A stretch of DNA of 64,000 nucleotides, taken from positions 92,119 through 156,118 of the forward strand of contig NZ_MKIN01000017.1 in assembly GCF_001938985.1 (NCBI RefSeq), written 5' to 3'. This DNA is from Gillisella taibaishanensis. Its GTDB lineage: Bacteria > Pseudomonadota > Alphaproteobacteria > Rhizobiales > Rhizobiaceae. Numbering within the stretch: the stretch's first letter is position 1; the number at the start of each line of letters is the position of its first letter. Below the pieces are notes generated by a model. It ran no database searches. It worked only from the letters and a program-made list of their open reading frames with translations, and was not told the DNA's origin. Positions 37,449 to 47,800 of the stretch are shown piece after piece. Position numbers and translations under genes: made by a program.

Positions 37449-37987
37449 TATCTTTTCTTCCACCAGTTCACGTCGCTATCGGCGAGTGTAATGTCATGCG
37501 CATCGGCATCCGCCAGCCAGTCGCCGATACTGCGATCGTCGACGGTAAATCCATCGGCAATATCGCTCAGCGGTTGCAGCACGAAAGCGCGCTGGGTCAT
37601 GCGCGGATGCGGAACCGATAAATGATCCTCCTCGATCCGGCAGTTGCCGTAGAGAAGGATATCGATATCGAGGGTACGCGGCCCCCAGCGCTCGCGCCGC
37701 TCTCGTTTCATCGCCCGCTCGAGATCGAGACAGACGGACAGCAGTGACGATGGCGCAAGCGTGGTGCGCACCAGCGCACAACTGTTGAAGAAATCCGCCT
37801 GGTCGAGCTTCCCCCAAGGAGGCGTGCGGTAGAGCCTGGACACGGCCATTACATCGCAATCCTCGCGGGCGTCGAGCGCCTGCAGCGCGGATGCCATGGC
37901 GGCGGCGGGGTCGCCGATATTACCGCCAAGTCCGAGCGCTGCGACGACCGCACCCTGCTGATCGCCCACCTTATCGATGATGGTCAA
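37448..37987 (-). CDS. folK: 2-amino-4-hydroxy-6-hydroxymethyldihydropteridine diphosphokinase
   Basis: A 179-residue HPPK that pyrophosphorylates the hydroxymethyl-dihydropterin made by FolB. Motifs are LGLGGNIGDP, SRLYRTPPWG, RRERWGPRTLDIDILLYG and VPHPRMTQRAFVL. I chose TTG at 37987 (MTIIDKVGD) with GAGG 9 bases upstream; it overlaps the folB stop by 17 bases. The open frame upstream lies inside folB in another frame. Third gene of the folate operon. Confidence 0.95.
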   Translation of the reverse strand: MTIIDKVGDQQGAVVAALGLGGNIGDPAAAMASALQALDAREDCDVMAVSRLYRTPPWGKLDQADFFNSCALVRTTLAPSSLLSVCLDLERAMKRERRERWGPRTLDIDILLYGNCRIEEDHLSVPHPRMTQRAFVLQPLSDIADGFTVDDRSIGDWLADADAHDITLADSDVNWWKKR

Positions 37988-38339
37988 CGGAGACCTCAAC
38001 ATAGTCCAGCATGCCGGTAATCGGCGCACTTGGCTTTCTGACGGTGATCTTTGCTCGCACGATCGATTCGAACCTCTCACAGAGCGACTTCGCAATATCG
38101 AGCGCCAGCGCTTCGATCAGATAGCGCCGCTTTCCCGTGACGATTTCCTCAATAACGTTGAAGGCGGTTCCGTAATCGACGGTGCCGGTCAAGTCGTCGG
38201 TTTCCAGTGCTGAAGAAAACTGCACCTCCAACTCGGCATCGACGAAAAACCGCTGGCCGAGAAACTCTTCCTGCTCATGCAGGCCATGACGGGCGAAAAA
38301 TCCGCAATTCTTCAGGGTGATCCTGTAGGTATCAGCCAT
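37971..38339 (-). CDS. folB: Dihydroneopterin aldolase
   Basis: A 122-residue FolB that cleaves dihydroneopterin to the hydroxymethyl-dihydropterin used by FolK. FFARHGLHEQEEFLGQRF and TVDYGTAFNVIEE carry the conserved glutamates, and AKITVRKPSAPI has the catalytic lysine. It overlaps folP by 8 bases and folK by 17, so the three are one transcript. Confidence 0.96.
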   Translation of the reverse strand: MADTYRITLKNCGFFARHGLHEQEEFLGQRFFVDAELEVQFSSALETDDLTGTVDYGTAFNVIEEIVTGKRRYLIEALALDIAKSLCERFESIVRAKITVRKPSAPITGMLDYVEVSVDHHR

Positions 38340-39225
38340 CGATCTCGTCTCCCCGCGGCTTGTGGTCTACGCCTGTGCCATCATCTTGGGCCAAGGCCAG
38401 CATGGCGTCGGCAACCGCAAGGGCGTCGCGATTGGCCTTTATATCATGCACTCTAAATATGGAAGCGCCCTGCTGCCTTAACAGGACGGATGTCGCGGCT
38501 GTTGCCACATCGCGCCCTTGGGCGTCGCGACCGGTCAGTGTGCCGAGAAACCGCTTGCGCGACGTGCCGACCAGAAGCGGGAAGCCCAAAGCCAGAAGCT
38601 CGCTGCAGCGGGCTATCAAGCCGATATTGGCTTCCACGGTTTCCTTTGCAAAGCCAAAGCCCGGATCAAGAACGATGGTTTCGGGCGTGACGCCGGCCCT
38701 TGCGGCAATGTCGAGCGAGAGTTTGAAAAACTGGCGCTGGTCTTCGATCGGATCGGCAAGCACGGTGCGACCACGACCGGTATGCATGATGCAGAGCCCG
38801 GCTCCGGCTTGCGCGGCAACGTTTGCGATCTCAGGCTCGCGCTGCAGGCCATGGACGTCGTTGACGATGTGGGCACCTGCTGCGAGCGCCAGCCGTGCGG
38901 TTTCAGCGCGGTAGGTGTCGACGGAAATCAGCGCGTCCGTCTGGCGCGCCAGCGCTTCGATGACAGGCAAAACGCGATCCTGCTCCTGCGCTGCAGACAC
39001 TGGCGCTGCCCCGGGACGGGTCGATTCACCGCCGATATCGACGATATCGGCACCCTCTTCGAGACAGGTAAATGCGTGGTGCAGAGCCGACTCACGACCC
39101 ATATGGACGCCGCCATCGGAAAAGGAATCCGGCGTCACATTGACAATCGCCATCAGCCGCGCCTCTGGTCCAAGTGTGAGGCGGCGGCCATGGGCCAAAT
39201 GCCATTCCCGGTTCACAATTTTCAC
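38332..39225 (-). CDS. folP: Dihydropteroate synthase
   Basis: A 297-residue DHPS that joins p-aminobenzoate to hydroxymethyl-dihydropterin diphosphate; it is the sulfonamide target. Visible are AIVNVTPDSFSDGG, DIGGESTRPGA, NDVHGL, DPGFGFAKE and the basic pterin/phosphate loop LVGTSRKRFLG. I chose GTG at 39225 because GAGGAAAAG lies 7 bases upstream; TTG at 39261 is an alternative. First gene of folP-folB-folK. Confidence 0.95.
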   Translation of the reverse strand: MKIVNREWHLAHGRRLTLGPEARLMAIVNVTPDSFSDGGVHMGRESALHHAFTCLEEGADIVDIGGESTRPGAAPVSAAQEQDRVLPVIEALARQTDALISVDTYRAETARLALAAGAHIVNDVHGLQREPEIANVAAQAGAGLCIMHTGRGRTVLADPIEDQRQFFKLSLDIAARAGVTPETIVLDPGFGFAKETVEANIGLIARCSELLALGFPLLVGTSRKRFLGTLTGRDAQGRDVATAATSVLLRQQGASIFRVHDIKANRDALAVADAMLALAQDDGTGVDHKPRGDEIDG

Positions 39226-39523
39226 AGGCTTTTCCTCGGGATCTCTGCCGCTATCAGGCAAATGGATGGTGCTTCATCAGCGGTATTGTCGTCGCGCGAT
39301 CTTCGGGCGCTGAGGAAACCCGCTCCGCAATCCGACGCCTAAGAGTTCTTGCCAACAGAAAAACGCCACTGCCGATATTGCAACGCGCCAAACAACTGCT
39401 ACCTCCTTGAAAGGGCTAAAATTCAAACCGAAGATAACGCCTCAAGGAAACGGTTGCTCGCAGCGACTGGTGCGTCATGAAACGACGTGCGGCGCTGTAT
39501 GCCCCAAACCGGGATGAAGTTCA

Positions 39524-40177
39524 ATGTCGTGGATGCGTGGAAAGATGGAAACCAGAGGCTTCACAGGCCTCATGCTGGTGCTGGCGAGCTTTGGCGTTGC
39601 GGCCCCTGCCCTGACCGATAATGCCAGCGCGGAAACCATCGTGCGCAAATCGACAAGCACCTTCGTAATCGGCGGGCATTCGGCGAAGGACCTCGACGGC
39701 GAATTGGAACGCAAAGGCCCCCACACGTCGGGAAGCGGCTTGCGTCACCCGGGCGCCACCCGTATCCGCTTCGGTGGCACGATGGATTATCTGCGGCGCC
39801 CCGGCCACTGCTCGATAGGCAACGTCAAAGTGACGGTATCGATCAAAATTATCGTGCCAAGTTGGAAAAACCGGTCCAAAGCCGATCCCGAACTCGGCTT
39901 GATCTGGGATACCTTGTCCGCCGATATCAATCGCCATGAGGCCCGCCACGCGGAAATCGCGGTGCAGCACGCTCGTGATCTCGACGAAAAACTAAAAGCT
40001 CTGCCCAGCGCCAGTTCCTGCGAAGCCCTGCAGCAGACCGTATCGGAGCTCACCGACCAGGTGACACGAGAACATGATGCAGACCAGATCCGATTCGACA
40101 GGATTGAGGCCGTCAATTTTAACAATCGGATCATGCGGCTGCTGACATATCGGTATCACAAAACGCAAAAGCCCTGA
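39524..40177 (+). CDS. DUF922-family putative secreted metalloprotease
   Basis: A 217-residue exported protein with a signal-like N-terminus (GLMLVLASFGVAAPAL) and a DUF922 domain. HEARHAE at 138-144 is an HExxH-type zinc motif, which underlies the annotation of the family as predicted Zn-dependent proteases. Activity is unproven. Starts at 39524, 39533 and 39545 are all possible; none has a decisive ribosome binding site. Confidence 0.82.
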   Translation: MSWMRGKMETRGFTGLMLVLASFGVAAPALTDNASAETIVRKSTSTFVIGGHSAKDLDGELERKGPHTSGSGLRHPGATRIRFGGTMDYLRRPGHCSIGNVKVTVSIKIIVPSWKNRSKADPELGLIWDTLSADINRHEARHAEIAVQHARDLDEKLKALPSASSCEALQQTVSELTDQVTREHDADQIRFDRIEAVNFNNRIMRLLTYRYHKTQKP

Positions 40178-40326
40178 CCTGGCTGCCAATCCCCGCAGAA
40201 AATCAACGGGATCCTCCAGCAGGCGCAAAAGCAGACCCATCGGGCTTGCGAGAACTTTCCGGTGAATACAACCGGAAATCACCCGTAATTTCTTGGTATA
40301 GAATTTTTGCAAATCCTAAAATAAAA

Positions 40327-40468
40327 TGGCGTTATTGATTGGTGCTGATGCGTAATTCCAGCCTGGTTCTTCCCCCGGTGCGTCCAAACATCGCTGGCGT
40401 CTTCTCCCATGCCAGCCGATAGCGCACCCTCTTGCCTCGCTCGTCCTTGAGAAGAGCGGGGCTTTTTT
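40327..40468 (+). ncRNA. Candidate structured small RNA with CU-rich loop
   Basis: Upstream of an exact-fit plus-strand terminator (40434-40468) lies a compact two-level structure: GGTGCG (40377-40382) pairs with CGCACC (40423-40428), enclosing GCTGGC (40393-40398) paired with GCCAGC (40411-40416) around a loop GTCTTCTCCCAT. CTTGGTA and CCTAAAAT about 16 bases apart form a promoter ending near 40320. The CU-rich loop resembles anti-Shine-Dalgarno loops of rhizobial sRNAs. No protein gene uses this terminator nearby. The family was not identified. Confidence 0.55.
40434..40468 (+). terminator. Intrinsic terminator of the candidate sRNA
   Basis: A 9-bp stem with one G-T pair (GCCTCGCTC at 40434-40442, GAGCGGGGC at 40454-40462) is followed by six T residues on the plus strand. 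The nearest plus-strand protein gene ends 257 bases earlier, so an independent transcript is the simplest source. Confidence 0.85.
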
Positions 40469-40519
40469 CTGTTCAAGCAAAAATTGGCAGAGACTTCGAC
40501 CGAGGCGCCGGATACCGGT

Positions 40520-40840
40520 TCAGCCTTGGCGTTCCGGCACATGCACGACCAGCCCGTCAAGCGCCGGGCCGATCTTGATCTGACAGGAAAGCCTGGAATT
40601 TGGCCGGACATCCGAGGCGAAATCCAGCATGTCCTCTTCCATCGGTGCCGGACCGCCGGTCTTTTCCGCCCAGGCATCATCGACATAGACATGACAGGTG
40701 GCACAGGCACAGGCGCCGCCGCATTCCGCATCAATGCCCGGAACCGAGTTGCGGACGGCATTTTCCATCACGGTGGAGCCGTCGGCGGCATCGAGGTCAA
40801 AGCGGGTGCCGTCAAAGGCGACGATGGTCAACTTGGTCAT
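40520..40840 (-). CDS. Adrenodoxin-type [2Fe-2S] ferredoxin
   Basis: A 106-residue ferredoxin with cluster cysteines C40, C46, C49 and C86 in the order CxxxxxCxxC...C ([15 protein letters not shown], then RLSC). Such proteins (FdxB type) carry electrons to cytochrome P450s or to Fe-S and heme biosynthesis. It starts at [11 protein letters not shown] (40840); the open frame goes 21 codons further without conservation. No reductase gene is adjacent. Confidence 0.94.
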   Translation of the reverse strand: MTKLTIVAFDGTRFDLDAADGSTVMENAVRNSVPGIDAECGGACACATCHVYVDDAWAEKTGGPAPMEEDMLDFASDVRPNSRLSCQIKIGPALDGLVVHVPERQG

Positions 40841-41033
40841 GAGATCTATCCGAGGCTTAAGGGCATTGCGGCAAGACCGGCGCTGCGGCTTTGCCCATAG
40901 CAATGCGGGAAAACAAACGACGGCAGTCTTCTTTCAATTCCGTCGGCCAGTCAACTCCGCGCCCAGGTCAACCCCTCGTGTAAGTCGACCTGTATGATGC
41001 AGATGCTGGTGCGGTGAGCTAAATGGTTCTTTT

Positions 41034-41402
41034 TCAGATCCGGCAGAGCTTGAGAATGAAATGCTCAGCTTCGACAACGGTTGCGGTGATCGCTGCAATG
41101 CGAGCGGCATCGGCGCCCTTGCTCTCGACTTCGCCGGCCGCATGCGCAACCTTGAATGCGCCGACGGCGCTCGCAGCACCCTTTAGGCGATGGGCAATCG
41201 CAACCGGATCGGCCGTCGCAGCGGCAAGCCCCTGGAGACAACTGCGGGCCTGCTTGGCAAACATCTGCAGAACTTCGATTTCAAGCGCCTTGTCGCCCAT
41301 GGTCTGGGTGGCCAGATGCACGAGGTCGATCGGTCTTTCCTTCGAGGGAGTCAGCCCGGATTGCACTTCTGGAGCTTCGAAAGCGATGTTGACGGCAGCC
41401 AT
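41034..41402 (-). CDS. Hpt-domain phosphotransfer protein
   Basis: A 122-residue single Hpt domain. The phosphoacceptor is H71 in AHRLKGAASAVGA, followed by helix AAGEVESKG. Hpt proteins pass phosphate between receiver domains of hybrid kinases and response regulators; the partner is not identifiable. It is divergent from the giant coiled-coil gene across about 500 bases. Confidence 0.9.
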   Translation of the reverse strand: MAAVNIAFEAPEVQSGLTPSKERPIDLVHLATQTMGDKALEIEVLQMFAKQARSCLQGLAAATADPVAIAHRLKGAASAVGAFKVAHAAGEVESKGADAARIAAITATVVEAEHFILKLCRI

Positions 41403-41898
41403 GACCCTGTAAATCCTTTTTTGTTTTGGTACGGTTCTCGTTTTAGAGCATGCTTGTCAACAGTGGGATTGGGGTTAAATTCGGGCTGGGAGCCTGCGGA
41501 AATTTCGCGTTATGGTTAATTTCCGTTAAAGGGCGACAGATTACGTGTTTTCGAAGCCGCAGATCCTTTAAATTGTGTTAATAAGCCTGCGATCTCCTTA
41601 GGATAAGCCAAGGCGTTAATTGTAACGCTACCTGGAATGTGTCACTACGGAACGGTAAGAAAGGCGGATTGGGCCCAAGGCTTTGCTGCTCGCTTCTGTA
41701 GTGCTATGGATGACCGTTGCAATGCGGGGTATGAAGCAAGTTCGGACCAAGTCTGCCAGAAATCCAGCCCGATGATCGGCAAGCCGATCTTAGCGGGGGT
41801 ACGGGACTGGATGATCAAGGTGTTAGCCGTGTTTGCCGGGCCTCAGCAGCGATCCGGTCAGGCAGGACGGCCTGAGTAGGCGTAAGCGAGGCGTACCT
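41403..41898. other. Divergent intergenic region, hpt / gpr-like gene
   Basis: Nearly 500 bases without a convincing gene. The part nearest the hpt gene is AT-rich and carries several TTAA motifs: ATGGTTAA at 41512-41519, TTAA-N6-TTAA at 41516-41529, and TTAA-N6-TTAA at 41568-41581. ATGGTTAA is the complement of the CtrA half-site TTAACCAT. The 80-codon frame at 41637-41879 has no ribosome binding site or family. Confidence 0.5.
41512..41529. promoter_or_regulatory. Candidate CtrA-type site upstream of the giant coiled-coil gene
   Basis: ATGGTTAA (41512-41519, complement of TTAACCAT) overlaps a TTAA-TTTCCG-TTAA pair. The classical full CtrA site has seven bases between TTAA elements, here six, so this is a relaxed match. 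A second TTAA-N6-TTAA is 40 bases further on. CtrA control would fit a growth-pole protein, which is inference. Confidence 0.35.
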
Positions 41899-44800
41899 AT
41901 GGCGACCAAAAAGACAAGCGAGTCGATTGACGATAGCGCTTTCCAGGCCCTCGAGGCAGCCCTGAGGATCGACTTCGAGGAAGAAGACGATACGCCAGTG
42001 CCAAGCCCCGCGCCTGCAGCGGAGGCAAGAATGTCCGACACACCGAGACAGACGCGGCCCGCAGCCCGCGCACCCGCCCCGCAAGCCGCGCCTAAAGCGG
42101 ATGCTGCGGCCGCAGAGAGGGAGCGCGCCCGCGCCGCTGCCCAAGCGAAAGCCGCCAAGTCTCAGAAATCCGCAACACCATCCGCTGACTCGGCTCCGAA
42201 ATCCCCTGCCTTTGCGCCTGCCAATGATGCCTCCCGCCGTACTTCCTCCGCGATCCTGAAGTCGCTGGACAATGGCTCGATGGGTGGTGCCGTGCGCAAC
42301 GCCACAATCGTCTCGCTGCTTTGGGCGGCTGGAGGCGTGGTCCTGTCACAACTGCTTTATGGTTCGCAGATCTGGAGCGGTGGCGCCGGCGTGATTTTCG
42401 CCAACCCCGGTATCATCGCAATCCTCGTCGGCACTGTTCTGCCGATTTTTGTATTTTTCTCCTTCGCAATCATGATGTCGCGGGCGCAGGACATGCGCAA
42501 TGCCGCCCGGTCCATGGCGGAAGTGGCGCTGCGGCTGTCAGAGCCGGAAACGGTGGCCTCCGAGCGGATCATGTCCGTTGGGCAGGCTGTTCGCCGCGAA
42601 GTCTCTGCCATGAACGAAGGCATCGAGCGCACCATTGCCCGTGCCACCGAGCTCGAGACACTCGTTCACTCTGAAGTGACGGCGCTGGAACGCAGCTATA
42701 CGGACAACGAACTGCGGGTACGCAGCCTGGTGCAGGAACTGTCGGCTGAGCGTGACGCTATCGTCAACCACGCCGACCGCATTCGCTCCTCCATTGTCGG
42801 CGCCCATGACCAGTTGAAGGAAGACCTGTCGCTTGCGACAGAGGAAATCGGCATCCGTCTGGCCACCTCTGGTGAAGCCTTCGCCTCGATGATCGACATG
42901 CGTGCCGCATCGATCATGGAAAAGTCGAATACGGCCGCCACGACGCTCGGCTCGTTGTTGACCGCCAAGACCGACGAGATGGTCCAGACGCTCGGCGCTG
43001 CCGGCTTCTCGCTGTCGAGTGAGTTCGACAACCGGCTGCAGACGCTGACTAGCTCGATGTCGAGCCATGGCGACGAGATTTTGCGCCAGTTCGAGACCCG
43101 AGCCTCCACACTCGACGCAAACACCGAAAAGCTTAACGCAGCGCTGAACGATCGCGCCCGCCAGCTTAACGAAACTCTTGTCGCCCGCACCCGGGAAATT
43201 GCTCAGAGCTTTACGCAGGGCGAGGCCTCGATCAGCGGTAGCCTGGAAAGTGCGCTCAGCCGCCTCAATGCGTCGCTGGAAGAGAAGTCCGTTTCCTTCC
43301 GCCAGAGCCTGCAGACCAACGCCGAAGATGCGCTTGTCGATATCGACCTGCGCTCAGGCCTGTTCGAGGATCGGATGCAGGCAACGATCGGCCAGATCAA
43401 CGCCACCTTCGACGACCGGATGACCGAATTCGCCACCGCCTTCGATCAGCGCGCCGGCACGCTGGACAGCAAGCTCAGCGAGAGCCTGATGCGGATCAAC
43501 GAGTCGATGGCTGGAGGTTCCGAGTCTATCGAGGGCATTCTCTCGTCGTCGATCGATCGCCTCGGCAACACCATGACCGACCAGTCCTTCGCGCTCGCTG
43601 CAACGCTGGGCGGCAGCCAGGAAGTGCTGAGCGAAGCTCTGTCGAGCCATTCCCGCGAACTGGCCGAGGCATTGGAACGCCGCCGTCGCGAACTGGACGA
43701 GACCATTACCAACGCCCAGAGCCGGATCGACCAGATCATGGCAGAGCGCGGCTCTGCCCTCACCGAAGCGCTGGCCGTCAGCCAGAACCGTTTCGACGAA
43801 ACCCTGGGCAGCCGTTCCGAAGCCGTCATCAATCAGCTGACCGGCAGCCACGAGCGAATTTCCGACCTGTTGCAGAATGCTTCCTCTGGCATCATCGAGG
43901 CGGTATCTTCCAGCGAAGGCCGTCTCGCCGAAACACTCGACCGCAAGGCGCAGACAATCATCGACGCGGCTGATGGCGCTGATGCCCGCATCGAAGCTGC
44001 ACTGAGCGACAAGGCAGATGCCATCCGCGCCGCCTATGAAACCAATCACGAGCGCCTGACGTCTGTTCTGGATGCCAAGGTCGAGCAACTCGAGCAGACC
44101 GCAATCGCTGTCGACAGCCGCGTTGAAGCCGCTTTCGCCAACAAGGCCGACGCCATTCGTGCGGCCTATGAGGAGAGCGAAGTCCGCCTTACCCGCACGC
44201 TGGATAGCAAGGTCGACCAGATATCGGATGCCGCAACCGAAGCCGATATGCGCATCGAGCTTGCTCTTGGCAACCGCATGGACACCATCCGCAGCGTCTA
44301 CGAAGAGAGCGAGAATCGGCTGGCCGGCACGATCGATGCCAAGCTCGGCGCGCTCACCGAAACGCTCGGACAGGCAGACACGCGCATCGAACAGGCATTT
44401 GGCACCAAGGCCGATCAGGTCCTGTCCGCCTATGAACAAAGCGAAGCACGGCTTGCCCGGACGCTCGACACCAAGATCGAGCAGATCAGCGATGCCGCTT
44501 CCGATGCCGACATGCGTATCGAGCTTGCGCTCGGCAACCGCATGGATACGATCAGGGCCGTCTATGAAGAGAGCGAAAGCCGATTGGCTGGCACGATCGA
44601 TGCCAAGCTCGGCGCGCTGACCGAAACGCTCGGCCAGGCAGACACTCGCATTGAACAGGCATTCGGCACCAAGGCCGATCAGGTGCTGTCCGCCTATGAA
44701 CAAAGCGAAGCTCGGCTTGCCCAGACACTCGACACCAAGATCGAGCAGATCAGCGACGCCGCGTCCGATGCCGACATGCGTATCGAGCTTGCACTCGGCA

Positions 44801-47800
44801 ACCGCATGGACACGATCAGGGCCGTCTACGAAGAGAGCGAAACCCGCCTCGCCGGCACGATTGACGAAAAGCTTAATGCCCTGACCGATACGCTCGGTCA
44901 TGCCGATAGCAGGATCGAACAGGCGTTTGGCTCGAAGGCTGACCAGATGCGTGCCGTCTATGAAGAAGGGCAGGCCCGCCTCACCCAAACGCTCGACAGC
45001 AAGGTCGAGCAGTTGACGGACGTCGCTGCAGAGGCCGACATGCGCATCGAATTCGCGCTCGGCAGCAAAGTCGACCAAATCCGCTCCGTCTACGAAGACA
45101 GCGAAGCGCGTCTTGCCGGCACAATCGATGCCAAGCTTGGCCAGTTGATCGAGACCGTTGGCTTTGCCGACAGCCGCGTGGAACAAGCGCTGGGCGCAAA
45201 GGCCGACCAGATCCGCCAGGCCTATGAGGCCAATCATGGCCGCTTAGAGGAAATGCTCGACAGCCGCATCAATCAGGTTCTCGACACCGCGACGGAAGCA
45301 GATCTGCGCATGGCGCTCGCTTTCGGCAACAAGGCAGACGACATCCGCGCCGCCTACGAGGAAAATCAGGGCCGTCTGGAACAGACACTCGAATCCCATT
45401 CCGGCCGGCTCACCGAAACGCTTGGCCAGTCCACTGAGCGGGTCGAGCGGGTATTTGCCCAGTCGACGGACCGGGTGGAACAAGTCCTTGGTTCCGGCGT
45501 GTCGCGTATCGAAACCGACCTCACCGGCAGCGTATCGCGACTGGAAACGTCCTTCGAAGACAATCACAATCGTCTGCGCCAGACGCTTGATGAACGCGGC
45601 AACGCGATCACCACGGCTCTGGAACAGGCGCGCACGGGTCTAGAAGAAACGCTTGCAGACCAGGGTATGGCGATCGGTGCCTCGATTGCTGCCAGCGCCG
45701 GCATGCTTGAAATGTCGCTCGAAGAGCAACAGGACCATCTGCGCACCACGATCGATGCCTCCAGCCGCGAGCTGCAGGACCGGCTGCGTGGATCAGCTGG
45801 TGCTATTGCTGGCGAATTCGGCCAGGCTGCGCGTGAAATCAGCCGCACGGCTGAGGAGTTCTCTACTCGTGTCGAAGGCTCGCTCGATGGCGTTGCAACT
45901 CGCCTGTCGGAAACCGGCACACGGATCGAGACCAGCCTCGGCAGCCTCGAGCAACGCATTCAGGGCAGCCTGGAAGGTGTCGATCTCAAGGTCAGCAATG
46001 CCGGTGACAATGTCGCTGCCAAGCTGACCGAGAAGGTCTCCGACCTTGAGCGCGTCACCAGCGATGCGACCCAGCGGATTGAACAGACCCTGGGCGAAGC
46101 TACTCAGCGCGTGGCCGAGACCTTCGACAGCCGCACGTCCCAGATCGACGAGCGCCTGTCCACCATGGACCGCGCCCTCAACATCGGCCTGCAGAACGTC
46201 AACAACACGATCGAAGGCAAGGCCGCAGGGCTTGCTTCTTCGTTGCGCGAAGCCGTGGTCGACGCGACCCGGGAAATCGACAGCGAGGCGCAGAAGTCCG
46301 CTGAATTGCTGAGCCGCACCGGCCAGGAATTCACCGACGCAATGACGGCCCGCAACGAGGAATTCACTCGCTCGGTGCGCGACCAGGCAGAAGACTTGAC
46401 CCGCCGTATTTCCGAGACCCAGAACCGTCTCGCTGGCCAGGGTGCTCAGATTGCCCAGAGCTTCTCCGACGCTGGCGACGCTATCGTCGGCAAGGTTTCG
46501 GCTGCGGAAGCCACGATTACTGCCAAGGCCGGCGCAATTGCCGGCACGCTGACCGATGCCGAGAAGGCTCTGGAAGAACGCGCAGAAGCGATCCGCGCCG
46601 CGCTTTCGGCAACGACCGGCGACATGACGACTGCTCTCGACAATGTCGACAAGGCGCTCGACGCTCGCGGCAATGCCATCCGTACGACGCTGGACGAGCG
46701 CACCCGCGAACTTAACTCCATGCTGTCGGGCCGCACCTCGGAGCTCGCCCGCCTGATCGAGGAAAAGGCGAAGCCGACCGTCGAGCAATATGCCCAGGTT
46801 GGCCGCGAAGCCGCGGAGCGTATCGCTCACGCTGCCGACCAGAGCGCCGACAGCCTGCGCCGTGAAAACGCCAAGCTGGCCGATGCGCTGGCCACCCGCG
46901 CTGCCGAAGCCGCCCGCCAGATGAGTGCAGCTGAAGACAGTCTCACATCCAGCGCCGGCCAAATGATCGACCGGATCAGTGAGACCAATCAGGTCCTGCA
47001 TTCGGTTGTCGAGCAGGCAGCACAATCCATGGCAGATGCCGACCGTCAGTTCGGCGCAACAACCGAAAGGCTTGCCTCGACCACCGACCGCGCTGCTGAT
47101 GTCCTGGCCACTTCCGGCCGCCTGCTTGAGAGCAATCTCGAGCGGCTGTCGAACGTCTCAAACCAGGCGCTGTCGCAGGTCACTGGCATTGTTGGCCGGT
47201 TCGGCGAGCACGCCAAGGTTCTGGGCCAGGCCTCTGAACTGCTCGGTGCTGCTCAGTCAAATCTCGCCGGCACGCTCGAAGAGCGCCAGCAGGCCCTTCG
47301 CGATCTGTCTATCGGCATCGTCAAACGGTCAGAAGAAATTGAAAACACGATGAAGTCGCTGGCCGGCATGGTCGACGGTGCCTTCTCGCAAGCCGAACAG
47401 CGCTCCAGTCAAGTGGCTGGCAATCTGCGCCAGGGTATCGAGACCTCGTTTGCCGATATCGGCCAGATCCTCGGCGATACCGAAGAAAAGGCGCGCTCGG
47501 CAGCCGGCTCCATGCGCGAAGCGCTCCTGTCTGCTGGTGAGGACGCGACCCGCTCTATCGAACGTACGCTGGGCGAAGCCGAAAAGCGCTCTGGCGAACT
47601 GGCCAACCGCCTGCGCGGTGGCCTGTCGTCCTCGCTTGCCGATGTCGACCGTATTCTTGCCGAGGCTGGCCAGAAATCGGACGGCACTGCCAACCAGATG
47701 CGCGAAGCGGTACGCTCTGCCGTTGAGGATGCTCTCGGCCGGTTCTCGGGCGCGACCGACGAGATCCGTCGCTCCGCCCAGGAAATCCGCCAGGAACTGG

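Noticed and set aside
43354..45237. 627-codon minus-strand frame inside the giant gene
   Set aside because: An antisense frame created by the repetitive coiled-coil coding sequence; no ribosome binding site or family resemblance.
43939..45390. Tandem repeats that could suggest a CRISPR array
   Set aside because: Units are 132 bp, contiguous, in frame and coding; there are no spacers.
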